Source of the DNA: Acidobacteriota bacterium
GTDB taxonomy: Bacteria > Acidobacteriota > Terriglobia > Versatilivoradales > Versatilivoraceae
DNA: 63,304 nt
NCBI GenBank assembly: GCA_022826755.1
Contig: JAJDUG010000001.1
Coordinates: 1-63,304 of the forward strand
Direction: 5' to 3'
This document shows, one piece after another, positions 1-8,166 of this stretch; positions within the stretch are counted from its first letter, which is position 1, and each line of letters begins with the position of its first letter. The notes beneath the pieces are model-generated. The model was not told the origin of the DNA. It did no database searches and saw only the letters and a program-made list of their open reading frames with translations. A program made the translations under genes and the position numbers.

Positions 1-80
1 GTATGGATCTGTTTCAGTTTTTCTTCGTGGCCTATCGGCAACAAGGACCCTGTCCCGTTGATCCGGATATCTACCTATTG

Positions 81-134
81 AACATGGATGCACAGGATTA
101 ACAGGACGAGACGCTGTCGCACGGGAAGCCGACT
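81..134 (+). repeat. Element B repeat copy 1 (CAGGAT type)
   Basis: Starts with ACATGGATGCACAGGAT, continues with a second ACAGGA unit and ends in a tail (GACGAGACGCT, then a CACGGGAAGC-like stretch). The same order of modules recurs at 40531-40594, 40655-40761 and 40813-40920. This copy has only the forward half; the inverted CAGGAT half found in the 40 kb copies is absent. The first 80 bases of the window hold only a fragment like element A (TTCTTCGTGG near 23) and nothing else I can name. Confidence 0.7.
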
Positions 135-194
135 GGCTGCGTTTTCCCTCACGCAAACCCAAGGGGCGTTCCCTTTGAGTAGGTCAAGAACATT

Positions 195-268
195 AGTCTT
201 TCTTCGTGTGTCTTGGTAGTCCTTCGTGTGTCTTCGTGGATAATTCTTTTTTTTCTGTTGTTTCAGGC
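195..268 (-). repeat. Element A repeat copy 1
   Basis: Read on the minus strand this is TGAAACAACAGAAAAAA followed by a TATCCACGAAGACACACG core, a second imperfect core and GAAGAAAGAC. It matches the copy at 49634-49703 along nearly its whole length, so the repeat unit is about 70 bases. It lies beyond the 3' end of the TonB receptor gene. The remaining bases between it and that gene contain a short tandem array (385-411, units like GACCACT) and no supported gene. Confidence 0.75.
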
Positions 269-384
269 AAGCCGCGCCCCCGCCCCCCACGACGGGGCAG
301 ATCATCCGAGTGGGAAACAAGCGGAGGGGTTCGGGAGCAGACAAGCGCATGATGGCCTGCTCCCGTCACACTCCACAAAACACC

Positions 385-411
385 GACCACTGACCACTAG
401 CCACTGACCAT
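385..411. repeat. Short tandem repeat (GACCACT-like units)
   Basis: Three to four imperfect copies of a 7-9 base unit (GACCACT, GACCACTA, GCCACT, GACCATT) sit just past the stop codon of the TonB receptor. This is low-complexity sequence with no visible stem followed by a T run, so I do not call it a terminator. Confidence 0.5.
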
Positions 412-416
412 TGTCT

Positions 417-3400
417 TCAAAGGCCGATGCGCAGGCGAATCTGAATGTTGCGGGCGCCACCCAGGCGAAACTGACCGAAGGCCGGGCTGGTGATGTTGGT
501 GGAGCTGGGGCCTCCGCGGTTGGGGTGGTTCAGGATATTGCGAATGTAGGCCTCCAACTGGAAGTAGGGCCCACTCTCGCCGTAGCCGAGATGCCAGCGC
601 TTGAAGGCATTGATGTTGAGGTCCCACACGTAGAACCCTCGCATCATGCCCCGCGGCGCCGTTCCGAAGCGTCCGTTGGGAGGTACGCCGAAGCAGCCGG
701 CATTCCACTTGAATTCGGTCTCCCCGCCGACATTGGGATTGCAGCCGGGGAGCAGATCGGGACGGCCACCGGATCTGCCCACGTTGGCGGTGTCCGCACC
801 GGAGAAGGCCGGCGTGAACCGGGTTCCGTTGCGGTCCCTCCATTCCGGCGCCAGGGTCCAGCCACCGATGATGTTCTGCAAGAACCGGTTTGCGTTGGAG
901 CCGTACTTCTGGTTCTTGCCGAAGGGTAGCGGATAGACGGCCACGATCCGGGCCTGATAGGGATTGAACCCGTTCTGATGGCCCTTCTCGTTGGAGCGAT
1001 CGTAGGGATCCTCGATGAACAGACCCACCGTGGAGCCGAAAAGGCCGCCCTGGATGTCGTTCAGCGTGTTGAGCCGGGCAATCCAGCCTCTCAGGTAGAG
1101 TCCGCTGGAGAACTGACGGGTAACTTCAAACTCGAACCCGTGGTGGCTGGAGTTGCCTCCCAGGTCCAGCAGGCCCACCGTGCTGAATCCGGGGCCGAAG
1201 GGAAACTTGTCGGGACGTTCGGCAAAGGGTATGGTGCCGGGCGCCGGCCGCTGCAGGTCTCGAATGACCGGCCAGTGGGTGCCCTTGGTGCCCACGTAGG
1301 ACGTGCGCATGGCGAAACCGTGCCCCAGTTCCTGCTCGATGGTCAGGTTCCACTGCTGGTCATAGGGCCAATTGTTCTTGCGAAGGTCGGGGTCCATGCC
1401 GTAGACCAACTGTCGCCCCAAGGTGCCGGTCAGTTGCGGAAACCCTCGCAGGGTGGTGAGTTCCGCCACTCCGTCCACGATCTGGTTGGGGCCGAACTCC
1501 TCCACCAACTGGTAAGGCCCGCGGACCCGAGCCGCCAGCAGGCCGGCCCGATCGATGCCGAACCCGCCCACCGGGAAACCGGCGGCCTGGGCCGCATGGG
1601 TGGCGTAGGGAACCGAGTAGATGCCGTAGCCGGTACGGATCACCGTTCCTTCCCGGGGACGGAAAGCGATGCCGATCCGCGGATCCACCAACACGGACTT
1701 GAAGTTGATCAGCTTGTCGGGATAGCCGGCCTCGCGGGCAGTGACCACCGGGATGGGATAACCCGGGACCACCTGGCGCAAGGCTTGATCGCTGGGCACC
1801 ACCACCTGTCGGTTGGCCAGATCGAAGTTGTACCAGCGGTCGTCCTTTTCATAGGGGGTGCCGTAGTGCTGGAAGCGGACTCCCAGGTTGAGGGTCAGGT
1901 CCGGCCGGACCTTCCAGTCGTCCTGGATGAAGAAGCCGAACTCCCATTGCCGGGCCTCGGCCCGGGGGGTGATGGCCTCGATCTTGGTGGTGAAAGGCAG
2001 GCCCAGCAAGAGGTCGCCGAAGTCGTAGCCGGTGAAGTTCCCGGTGAAATCCCAGCGGCCGAACTCGTTGGTGTTTCGATCTCCCTCCTTGTGGGGAAAC
2101 TGGTGACGCAGCTCGATGCCCGTCTTGATGAGGTGGCTGCCTTTCTGGATGGAGATGGTGTCCCGTATCTGCCATACGGCGGCTTCGGTGAAGTCGATCA
2201 GCGGCGAAGTACCCAAGCCGCCCATGAGGTTGGCGGGACCCACGTTGAAGGATGCCGAGGAGGCGCCGGTTTGCCGCCCCAGGGTCCGAACCACGAAGCG
2301 GGGATTGCCGGAGCCGTTGGGCAGCAGCTTCTCGCGGCCGCCCAGGTCGGAGATGCCCAGCAGATCCAGGTACTGGCGGCCCGGAAAGTCGCCGCTTCTC
2401 CACACGCTGCGTTGACGGTTCCAGCCGAAGCTGAACTCGTTGATCACCTGCGGATTGAAGGTGTGGGCATCCTGCAGGGCGAAGGCCCGCCGGTTGTCGT
2501 CTCCGAACAGGCCCTTGCCGTTGATGAAAGGACTGCCTCCTCCTTCGTCGAACACCCAGCGCTCCCACCAGATGGTTGCGGTCACCCGATTGTCTTGGGT
2601 GATCTGGTGGTCGAAGCGCATATGGGTGGTGTCGCGCTCATTGGCGTTGGAGTCGATGAAGTCGAAGTTGTCGTAGAGTCGGTCCCTGTGGGCCAAGGGC
2701 AGTATTCCACGCGAGGGATCCAGCAGGTTGGCGGCCACCGGGCTCCATCGTTCCCTGGGGATGATGTCGTTGGGGAAGGGCTGGCCGGTGAAGGGATCCA
2801 TGATGTTGAAGTCCGGGTTCCCTTGAGTCGTCCGCTGGAACCGGGCGAATTCGGACAGGTCGCCCTGGCGCATCTTGGTGGTCGGCAGGATCCAGTTCTG
2901 ACTCAGGAAGTAGTTGACGTTGCTGGAGGGCTGGTAGTTCCAGTGAAAGAAGGTCTTGTTCCTGCCGTCGTACACGCCGGGGATGTACACCGGTCCGCTG
3001 GCCTCGTAGGAGATGCGCCGGTTGGGCCGCGAGGGCGGCCTGGGCCTGCCGTTCTGGCTCGGTTGCAGCGCATTGAGCCGGGGATGGTTGAGGTGATAGA
3101 AGATCTCCCCGTGAAACTTGTTGGTGCCTCCCCGGCCGATGGCCATCACCGTGGTTGAGGTGCGGTACTCGGCGGGGGCATTGAAGGAGGTCTGAATCAG
3201 TTCCTGGGTGGTCTCGGTATAGTCCCGACCCGACCCGCCGTAGGCGTTGGTGGCCAGACCCATGTGCTCGGTGTTGGTGTTGTTGGCATAGCTGCCGTGC
3301 ACCTGGCTGCGGGGCTCGTTGCCGGGATTGAGGCCAATGGTATAGATCAGAGCGGCGTTGGTGTTGAAACCCACCATTTCCGTCATGGCCGTGGTCTGCT

Positions 3401-3860
3401 TGATGGTGGGCGTGTCGGTGTCGATGACGTAGCCCTCTTCCTCGACGGTGATGGTGTCGGCCACCTCACCCACCTCCAGCGTGATATCGATCCGCCGGGC
3501 CTGTCCGGCGTAGACCACCAGGCCGGAGTTGACGAATTTCTTGAAGCCCGACAGTTCGACTTCCAGGGTGTAGGACCCCGGCGACAGTCCCCTCAGCTCG
3601 AAGTCTCCCACCTCGTTGGTCACGGTGCTGTTGCCCAGTCCCGTGCTTTCCGAGGTCGCGGTCACGTCTGCGCTGACCACGATCGCCCCGGTGGGATCGG
3701 TCACTCTTCCCCGAAACCCGCCATACTCCTGGGCTGTCGCCAGGGGCGCCGCCACAATGAGAGCGGCCAGGGCGGTCAGCATAACCGGCACGCCCGTCGG
3801 AGTTGACCGACTGATCCGATGGATCAACCGCAAAGCGATCCCTTCAGTTCGCAGATACAT
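417..3860 (-). CDS. Oar-like TonB-dependent outer-membrane receptor with carboxypeptidase-regulatory-like domain
   Basis: Large outer-membrane beta-barrel (about 1147 aa) expected to import an unknown ligand using TonB energy. The N-terminus has a signal peptide (hydrophobic LTALAALIVAAPLATAQ). Next comes a carboxypeptidase-regulatory-like Ig fold (GFRGRVTDPTGAIV ... GDFELRGLSPGSYTLEVELSGF), then a plug region and a long barrel rich in aromatic/Gly strands. This architecture is typical of Acidobacteriota, where many paralogues occur. The open frame extends 53 codons further upstream, but those residues look non-secretory. A GAGGAGG Shine-Dalgarno directly precedes the tandem ATGs at 3863 and 3860, and the second has the better spacing. 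No partner TonB/ExbBD or SusD-like gene is adjacent, so the substrate cannot be inferred. The final residues (RLRIGL) lack the usual terminal Phe of barrel proteins. Confidence 0.9.
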   Translation of the reverse strand: MYLRTEGIALRLIHRISRSTPTGVPVMLTALAALIVAAPLATAQEYGGFRGRVTDPTGAIVVSADVTATSESTGLGNSTVTNEVGDFELRGLSPGSYTLEVELSGFKKFVNSGLVVYAGQARRIDITLEVGEVADTITVEEEGYVIDTDTPTIKQTTAMTEMVGFNTNAALIYTIGLNPGNEPRSQVHGSYANNTNTEHMGLATNAYGGSGRDYTETTQELIQTSFNAPAEYRTSTTVMAIGRGGTNKFHGEIFYHLNHPRLNALQPSQNGRPRPPSRPNRRISYEASGPVYIPGVYDGRNKTFFHWNYQPSSNVNYFLSQNWILPTTKMRQGDLSEFARFQRTTQGNPDFNIMDPFTGQPFPNDIIPRERWSPVAANLLDPSRGILPLAHRDRLYDNFDFIDSNANERDTTHMRFDHQITQDNRVTATIWWERWVFDEGGGSPFINGKGLFGDDNRRAFALQDAHTFNPQVINEFSFGWNRQRSVWRSGDFPGRQYLDLLGISDLGGREKLLPNGSGNPRFVVRTLGRQTGASSASFNVGPANLMGGLGTSPLIDFTEAAVWQIRDTISIQKGSHLIKTGIELRHQFPHKEGDRNTNEFGRWDFTGNFTGYDFGDLLLGLPFTTKIEAITPRAEARQWEFGFFIQDDWKVRPDLTLNLGVRFQHYGTPYEKDDRWYNFDLANRQVVVPSDQALRQVVPGYPIPVVTAREAGYPDKLINFKSVLVDPRIGIAFRPREGTVIRTGYGIYSVPYATHAAQAAGFPVGGFGIDRAGLLAARVRGPYQLVEEFGPNQIVDGVAELTTLRGFPQLTGTLGRQLVYGMDPDLRKNNWPYDQQWNLTIEQELGHGFAMRTSYVGTKGTHWPVIRDLQRPAPGTIPFAERPDKFPFGPGFSTVGLLDLGGNSSHHGFEFEVTRQFSSGLYLRGWIARLNTLNDIQGGLFGSTVGLFIEDPYDRSNEKGHQNGFNPYQARIVAVYPLPFGKNQKYGSNANRFLQNIIGGWTLAPEWRDRNGTRFTPAFSGADTANVGRSGGRPDLLPGCNPNVGGETEFKWNAGCFGVPPNGRFGTAPRGMMRGFYVWDLNINAFKRWHLGYGESGPYFQLEAYIRNILNHPNRGGPSSTNITSPAFGQFRLGGARNIQIRLRIGL

Positions 3861-4298
3861 CATCCCTCCTCGCGCAGTTCGGCCTGCTCTGCGGCATAGA
3901 TGGACCACCAGCTCCAGGATCTTTAGGAACCTGCAGTCAACAGCGAAAATATTTTGAATTGGATACTCAAAAACAGTATAGGAACGCACTTTTCCAATGT
4001 AAAGAACAAAAAAACACAAGGGATCTACTCATTGCAACCTGGTGCCGTCTCCGGACAAAGGAGGGCTCAGCGCCGCCTGGAAAGTGTGTTGGAAGTGTGC
4101 TCGGCGCCAAGTCGAGGGGCGAAGCTGACGGCAGCGGGCAGGCGGGGGCTTCCGCGCGAGGAGTCGCTTGAGAGTGGTTGTGACCTGCAGAACGGCACTA
4201 CTCATCCGCCGGCTGCGCGGCTGCGGCATTGGGGGGGGCGACGCGGTACCGGTTATGCGTGCGGCGGCGACCAGCCATTGCTCCGCGACAGGGAGGAG
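3861..4298. other. Intergenic region upstream of the TonB receptor
   Basis: 438 bases between the receptor start and the slipin stop. It carries the receptor's ribosome-binding site and a good sigma-70 promoter (3975-4003, minus strand). The part from about 4030 to 4298 is GC-rich; small open frames there on both strands lack start signals or recognisable protein features. I see no hairpin with a T run for slipin termination. Confidence 0.5.
3975..4003 (-). promoter_or_regulatory. Probable sigma-70 promoter of the TonB receptor
   Basis: On the minus strand TTTACA (4003-3998), a 17-base spacer and TATACT (3980-3975) each match the sigma-70 consensus at five of six positions. Predicted transcription starts near 3968, about 105 bases upstream of the chosen ATG, in an AT-rich island inside otherwise GC-rich DNA. 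Nothing operator-like was recognised. Confidence 0.6.
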
Positions 4299-5063
4299 TC
4301 AGGACTCTTTCTTCAGGCTCATGATGGCGTCGATGAGATTGAGGGGAAGGGGGAAGACCAGGGTGTTGTTCTTCTCGACGCCGATTTCCGTCAGGGTCTG
4401 GAGGTAGCGGAGTTGAAGCGCCACCGGCTGGCGGGACACCACCTGGGCCGCGTCGGCCAGCTTGGCGGCGGCCTGGAACTCACCGTCGGCGTGAATGATC
4501 TTGGCTCGCTTCTCCCGCTCCGCCTCGGCCTGCTTGGCCATGGCCCGCTGCATCTCCTGGGGCAGGTCCACCGCCTTGACTTCCACCAGGGAGACCTTGA
4601 TCCCCCAGGGGTCGGTCTGCTTGTCCAGGATGGCCTGGAGCTTCATGTTGAGGGTTTCCCGTTTGCTGAGCAGGTCGTCCAGCATGACCTCGCCCAGCAC
4701 GGAACGCAGGGTGGTCTGGGAGAGTTGGGAGGTGGCATAGAGGTAGTTTTCAACCTCAACCACCGACCTGATGGCGTTGAGCACGCGGAAGTAGACCACG
4801 GCATTCACTTTAACCGAGACGTTGTCGCTGGTAATGATGTCCTGGGTGGGAACGTCCAGAGCCACGGTTCGTAGCGATACCCGGACCATGCGGTCGATGG
4901 GCCAGAAGACGAAGATCAGACCGGGCCCCTTGGGTTGCGAGAGCAGGCGCCCCAGTCTGAAGATGACGCCTCGTTCATATTCCCTCAGGACATTGATCGA
5001 GTTGATCAACCACAGGACAACCACCAGAATGAAGAAAACGGTGACAGGATTGACGCCCCACAT
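4299..5063 (-). CDS. Slipin, SPFH/Band 7 membrane protein
   Basis: 254-residue prohibitin/stomatin-type protein. An N-terminal hydrophobic anchor ([14 protein letters not shown], residues about 6-21) is followed by a Band 7 domain ([12 protein letters not shown], then [13 protein letters not shown]) and an Ala/Glu-rich coiled coil ([18 protein letters not shown]). Such proteins form oligomers on the inner membrane and are often linked to membrane quality control with an NfeD protease; no nfeD gene is adjacent. The open frame runs 58 codons further upstream and would overlap the gdh promoter. The start at 5063 is chosen because GGGAGG precedes it at good spacing and the anchor follows at once. 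It is divergent from the glutamate dehydrogenase gene (172 bases between starts). Confidence 0.9.
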   Translation of the reverse strand: MWGVNPVTVFFILVVVLWLINSINVLREYERGVIFRLGRLLSQPKGPGLIFVFWPIDRMVRVSLRTVALDVPTQDIITSDNVSVKVNAVVYFRVLNAIRSVVEVENYLYATSQLSQTTLRSVLGEVMLDDLLSKRETLNMKLQAILDKQTDPWGIKVSLVEVKAVDLPQEMQRAMAKQAEAEREKRAKIIHADGEFQAAAKLADAAQVVSRQPVALQLRYLQTLTEIGVEKNNTLVFPLPLNLIDAIMSLKKES

Positions 5064-5235
5064 GAGTCTCCCTCCCGGTTCAAATCCACGGACGGCTCCA
5101 GTGTATCTCAATCGGTCCGGAAAGGCGATAGGATCAAGAGGGGCCGAGCTCATCGTTCCCCCATTCGTAGCCAACCGCGGACAGGGGTTTGCATTCCTAT
5201 GATCGAGTGGCTCTTTCATGAAAGGAGATGTCCCC

Positions 5236-6489
5236 ATGAGTGAAGAAAATCAAAGCGTATTCGACACGGCTATGGAGCAGTTCGAGGCCGCGGCCGATCT
5301 CCTGCAACTGGACGGCGACGTGAGGAACAAGATCAAGCACCCGGAACGCTGCCTGATCGTTTCCGTGCCCATTCGACTGGACGACGGTCGCATCGAGCGT
5401 TTCGAGGGCTACCGGGTGCAGCACAGCACCGCCAGGGGGCCTGCCAAGGGCGGCCTCCGCTATCACCCCAAGGTGAACCTGGACGAAGTGAAGGCGCTGG
5501 CTACCTGGATGACCTGGAAATCGGCGATCGTGGACATCCCCTTCGGGGGCGGGAAGGGCGGGGTCTGTTGCAACCCCAAAAACATGAGCGCCGGAGAGCT
5601 GGAGCGGCTGACCCGAAGGTTCACCAACGAGATCCTTCCTTTTATCGGCCCCGAAAAGGATATTCCGGCTCCGGATGCCTACACCAATCCCCAGGTGATG
5701 GCCTGGATCATGGACACCTACAGCATGAACAAGGGCTACTGCGTTCCCGGAGTGGTCACCGGCAAACCTCTGGAACTGGGAGGATCCATGGGCCGCATCG
5801 AAGCCACCGGCCGCGGCGTGTTCTTCACCATCGGGTGTGCCGTCGAACACCTCGATCTGAAGCTGGACAACCTGAGGGTGTGCGTTCAGGGATTCGGGAA
5901 CGCCGGCTCGGTGGTCGCTCGGCTTCTGGACGAAGCCGGGGCCAAGGTGATTGCCGTCAGCGATTCCCAGGGGGGCGTCCATAACGGGAACGGGCTGCCG
6001 ACCGGCAAGCTCATTGACTACAAGAATCGGACCGGGAGTGTCTCGGGTTTCCCGGAATCGGAGCCGATGCCGCTGGAGGACTTGCTCCATTGTCCCTGTG
6101 ACGTTCTGATCCCGGCCGCGCTGGAAGATTCCATCACCGGAAAGAACGCCGCCGGAATACAGGCCCGGATCGTCGCCGAGGCGGCCAACGGTCCCACCAC
6201 CCCGGTCGCCGACAGGATCCTGCAGGCCAAGGAGGTGTTCCTGATTCCGGATGTCCTGTGCAATGCTGGAGGAGTCACGGTTTCCTACCTGGAGTGGGTG
6301 CAATCCATTCAACACCTGTTCTGGGAGGAGGTCGATGTATTCAATAAGCTGCAAACCATCATGAGGCACAGCTTCAAGTCGGTTCTGGACCTCTCCGTCG
6401 ACAGAAAGGTGCCCATGCGGACGGCAGCCAACATGGTCGGCATCGAGCGAGTGGCCAGGGCCACCAGGCTGAGAGGGCTCTATCCCTGA
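5236..6489 (+). CDS. gdhA: Glu/Leu/Phe/Val dehydrogenase family, glutamate dehydrogenase
   Basis: 417-residue cytosolic enzyme interconverting glutamate and 2-oxoglutarate plus ammonia. Substrate-site lysines are in place: K71 ([13 protein letters not shown]), K95 and the catalytic K107 in PFGGGKGG, with the partner Asp147 in DIPAPDAYT. The dinucleotide fold shows QGFGNAGS at 218-225. Length and motifs fit the hexameric short class of bacterial GDH. Whether it uses NAD or NADP, or prefers leucine, cannot be fixed by eye. An upstream in-frame ATG at 5218 exists, but AAAGGAG at 5220-5226 lies inside that extension and is ideally spaced for the ATG at 5236. No adjacent amino-acid gene gives pathway context. 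Confidence 0.92.
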   Translation: MSEENQSVFDTAMEQFEAAADLLQLDGDVRNKIKHPERCLIVSVPIRLDDGRIERFEGYRVQHSTARGPAKGGLRYHPKVNLDEVKALATWMTWKSAIVDIPFGGGKGGVCCNPKNMSAGELERLTRRFTNEILPFIGPEKDIPAPDAYTNPQVMAWIMDTYSMNKGYCVPGVVTGKPLELGGSMGRIEATGRGVFFTIGCAVEHLDLKLDNLRVCVQGFGNAGSVVARLLDEAGAKVIAVSDSQGGVHNGNGLPTGKLIDYKNRTGSVSGFPESEPMPLEDLLHCPCDVLIPAALEDSITGKNAAGIQARIVAEAANGPTTPVADRILQAKEVFLIPDVLCNAGGVTVSYLEWVQSIQHLFWEEVDVFNKLQTIMRHSFKSVLDLSVDRKVPMRTAANMVGIERVARATRLRGLYP

Positions 6490-6585
6490 TTCGGCTGCCG
6501 GCGGGTTTCGGTCATAGGAAAAGCGTCGCGGTGAGACCGGCCGGCCAAGCCTTCGCATCCTGCCTCCGAAAGGACGGTTCCCGAA

Positions 6586-7623
6586 GTGTCCCTGGACGAT
6601 TCCCGGCCCCTGCCGGCCGGCAAGCTGCCCAACGAGCTGTTGGATCGATTTCTCAAAGCGATGGACTGCTCAGACCCGTCCGTGCTGGTGGGTCCGCGGG
6701 TGGGGGAGGACGTGGCGGTTGTCAGCCTCTCGGGAGAAGACACGCTGGTGCTCAAGTCCGACCCCATCACCTTTGCCATCGACGCCGCCGGCTACTACGC
6801 CATGGTGGTCAACGCCAACGACCTGGCTACCTGCGGCGCCAGGCCCCGCTGGATGCTGGCGACTCTGCTCTTCCCGTTGGAGACATCACCGGGCCGAGTC
6901 CGACAGGTCATGCTCGAACTTCAGCAGGCGGCCTCCCGATTCGGGGTGAGCCTGTGCGGTGGCCATACCGAGATCACCGACGCGGTCACCCGGCCCGTCG
7001 TCGTGGGGCAGTTGGCGGGTACGGTTTCCCGATCCCGGTTGATCGACAAGCGAAAGATGCGCGCCGGAGACCAGGTCCTTCTCACCAAGGGCGTTGCCGT
7101 GGAAGGGACGGCCCTGATTGCCCGCGAATTTGCGCCGAGGTTGTTGGAGCTGGGACTGCGCCAGGAAGAGGTCGAGCAATGCCGGCGGTTCCTGACCGAT
7201 CCGGGCATCAGCATTTTGCGGGAGGCCGAAATAGCGGCCGGCGGCAAGGAGGTTCGGGCTCTTCACGACGTCACCGAAGGCGGCGTGGCCACGGCCGTTC
7301 GAGAACTGGGCGCCGCCGGTGGGCATCGCCTTCGGGTCTATCCGGCTCGCATCCCGGTTTTCGGGCCGACGGCCCGGATCTGCAAGCTGTTGGATCTCAA
7401 CCCGTTGGGGTTGATCGGCTCGGGAAGCCTGCTGATTGCCTGCGGTCCGGAGGGCTGCCCGGGTCTTTCCGAGAACCTGCATGAAGCCGGAATCCCGGTG
7501 GCCTGCATCGGCGAGGTTCTGGAGGAGGGAAGCGGCATCGAGGCCCTGGAGAGGGAAGGCGGTCGGCCGGTCCCTTGGCCGGCCTTCGAGACCGACGAGA
7601 TTGCCCGGCTGTACTCCTATTGA
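6586..7623 (+). CDS. AIR synthase-related (HypE/PurM-like) protein
   Basis: 345-residue ATP-binding protein of the PurM/HypE/SelD/ThiL superfamily. The N-terminal half has the diagnostic GEDVAV (40-45), the nucleotide/metal segment SDPITFA and VVNANDLATCGARP (74-87). The C-terminal half has GVAVEGTALIA, HDVTEGGVATAVREL and a terminal Gly-rich domain. It resembles stand-alone HypE-like proteins, but the HypE C-terminal Cys that carries the carbamoyl group is absent (it ends ...LYSY) and no hydrogenase maturation genes are nearby. The substrate is therefore unknown. Translation most likely starts at the GTG at 6586 with GAAAGGA upstream. It follows gdh by 96 bases on the same strand and could be cotranscribed. 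Confidence 0.8.
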   Translation: MSLDDSRPLPAGKLPNELLDRFLKAMDCSDPSVLVGPRVGEDVAVVSLSGEDTLVLKSDPITFAIDAAGYYAMVVNANDLATCGARPRWMLATLLFPLETSPGRVRQVMLELQQAASRFGVSLCGGHTEITDAVTRPVVVGQLAGTVSRSRLIDKRKMRAGDQVLLTKGVAVEGTALIAREFAPRLLELGLRQEEVEQCRRFLTDPGISILREAEIAAGGKEVRALHDVTEGGVATAVRELGAAGGHRLRVYPARIPVFGPTARICKLLDLNPLGLIGSGSLLIACGPEGCPGLSENLHEAGIPVACIGEVLEEGSGIEALEREGGRPVPWPAFETDEIARLYSY

Positions 7624-7811
7624 ACTGCATTTCCCCTGGATTCGAGCGCGGATCGGTCCTGCCGGAGCCGCGGCCTTCAACGGGGGCGACGATTCCAGCT
7701 CTTGTCCTACCCACCCGTCAACGAGGCGAAACCGCAGGGACCAAAGCCGGACGAGCAGAGACCGCCGTCAATTTCCAAAAGTTGGTCGGGCACCTGAGCG
7801 GTCGCATTCAG

Positions 7812-7817
7812 TATAAT
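7812..7817 (+). promoter_or_regulatory. TATAAT -10 box, possible promoter
   Basis: A perfect TATAAT hexamer in non-coding sequence. No -35 matching the consensus lies at 16-18 bases (TTGGTC is 24 bases away), so use would need an activator or an alternative -35. Predicted start near 7824 is 19 bases before the small ORF at 7843 and about 340 bases before the SBP gene. Confidence 0.3.
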
Positions 7818-7842
7818 AGGCGCATTGATCAGGCTCGGCACA

Positions 7843-7956
7843 ATGAGCGAATGGGATGCGCCGGATGCGGGAAGAAAACCGGTGGGAATCAAACCTCCAC
7901 CAAGCCATGGCGGGGCCCTGTTGCCCTTGACTCTGCCGCCCATCCTTTCCCACTGA
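7843..7956 (+). CDS. Possible small ORF, 37 residues
   Basis: ATG AGC GAA TGG ... TGA encodes a Pro/Gly-rich peptide beginning MSEWDAPDAGRK and ending in LLPLTLPPILSH. It follows the TATAAT box closely, but there is no clear Shine-Dalgarno and no family I recognise. It could equally be a fragment of a decayed gene or chance. Confidence 0.2.
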   Translation: MSEWDAPDAGRKPVGIKPPPSHGGALLPLTLPPILSH

Positions 7957-8037
7957 CGCGGAGGGTTTTCCTGGTATATTGAAGGGTCAGGTTCAGCAAA
8001 GAGTTAGCTGCAATTTTAGCAGGTTGAATCCCAGTGG

Positions 8038-8060
8038 AAGAAACCGAATGGTGGTTTCTT
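8038..8060 (+). other. 8-bp perfect hairpin in the SBP leader
   Basis: AAGAAACC (8038-8045) pairs with GGTTTCTT (8053-8060) around a 7-base loop. No T run follows, so it is not a standard terminator. It is 107 bases upstream of the SBP start and could be a leader-RNA structure or part of a decayed repeat. Confidence 0.4.
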
Positions 8061-8079
8061 GATTGAAGATTGAAGATTT

Positions 8080-8142
8080 TTGATTTCAGGCAGTTTCGAT
8101 TGGCGAAACTACCCCAATCAACAATCAGAAATCTGAAATCAA
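8080..8142. repeat. Nested inverted repeat in the SBP leader
   Basis: TTGATTTCAG (8080-8089) is the exact inverse of CTGAAATCAA (8133-8142). Inside it AGTTTCG (8092-8098) pairs with CGAAACT (8104-8110). The flanks are AT-rich iterations of GATTGAAGATT and AATCAACAATC. The element ends 24 bases before the SBP start codon, so folding would place it just ahead of the ribosome-binding site. Confidence 0.5.
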
Positions 8143-8166
8143 CAATTCATTCGCGAGGTGTTTGCC

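Larger units (their letters stand above)
7624..8166. other. Long intergenic region / leader of the SBP operon
   Basis: 543 bases before the substrate-binding protein gene. It contains a TATAAT box (7812-7817), a possible 37-codon small ORF (7843-7956), a second -10-like TATATT near 7975, an 8-bp hairpin (8038-8060) and a nested inverted repeat (8080-8142). The 3' third is AT-rich and unlike its surroundings. No known riboswitch fold was recognised. Confidence 0.5.

Noticed and set aside
978-3158. 726-codon frame antisense to the TonB receptor
   Set aside because: Low-complexity Gly/Val/Gln composition and no start signal; typical shadow of a high-GC gene.
5197-6558. 453-codon minus-strand frame over gdh
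   Set aside because: Gdh has full catalytic motifs in the other strand; this frame is a shadow.
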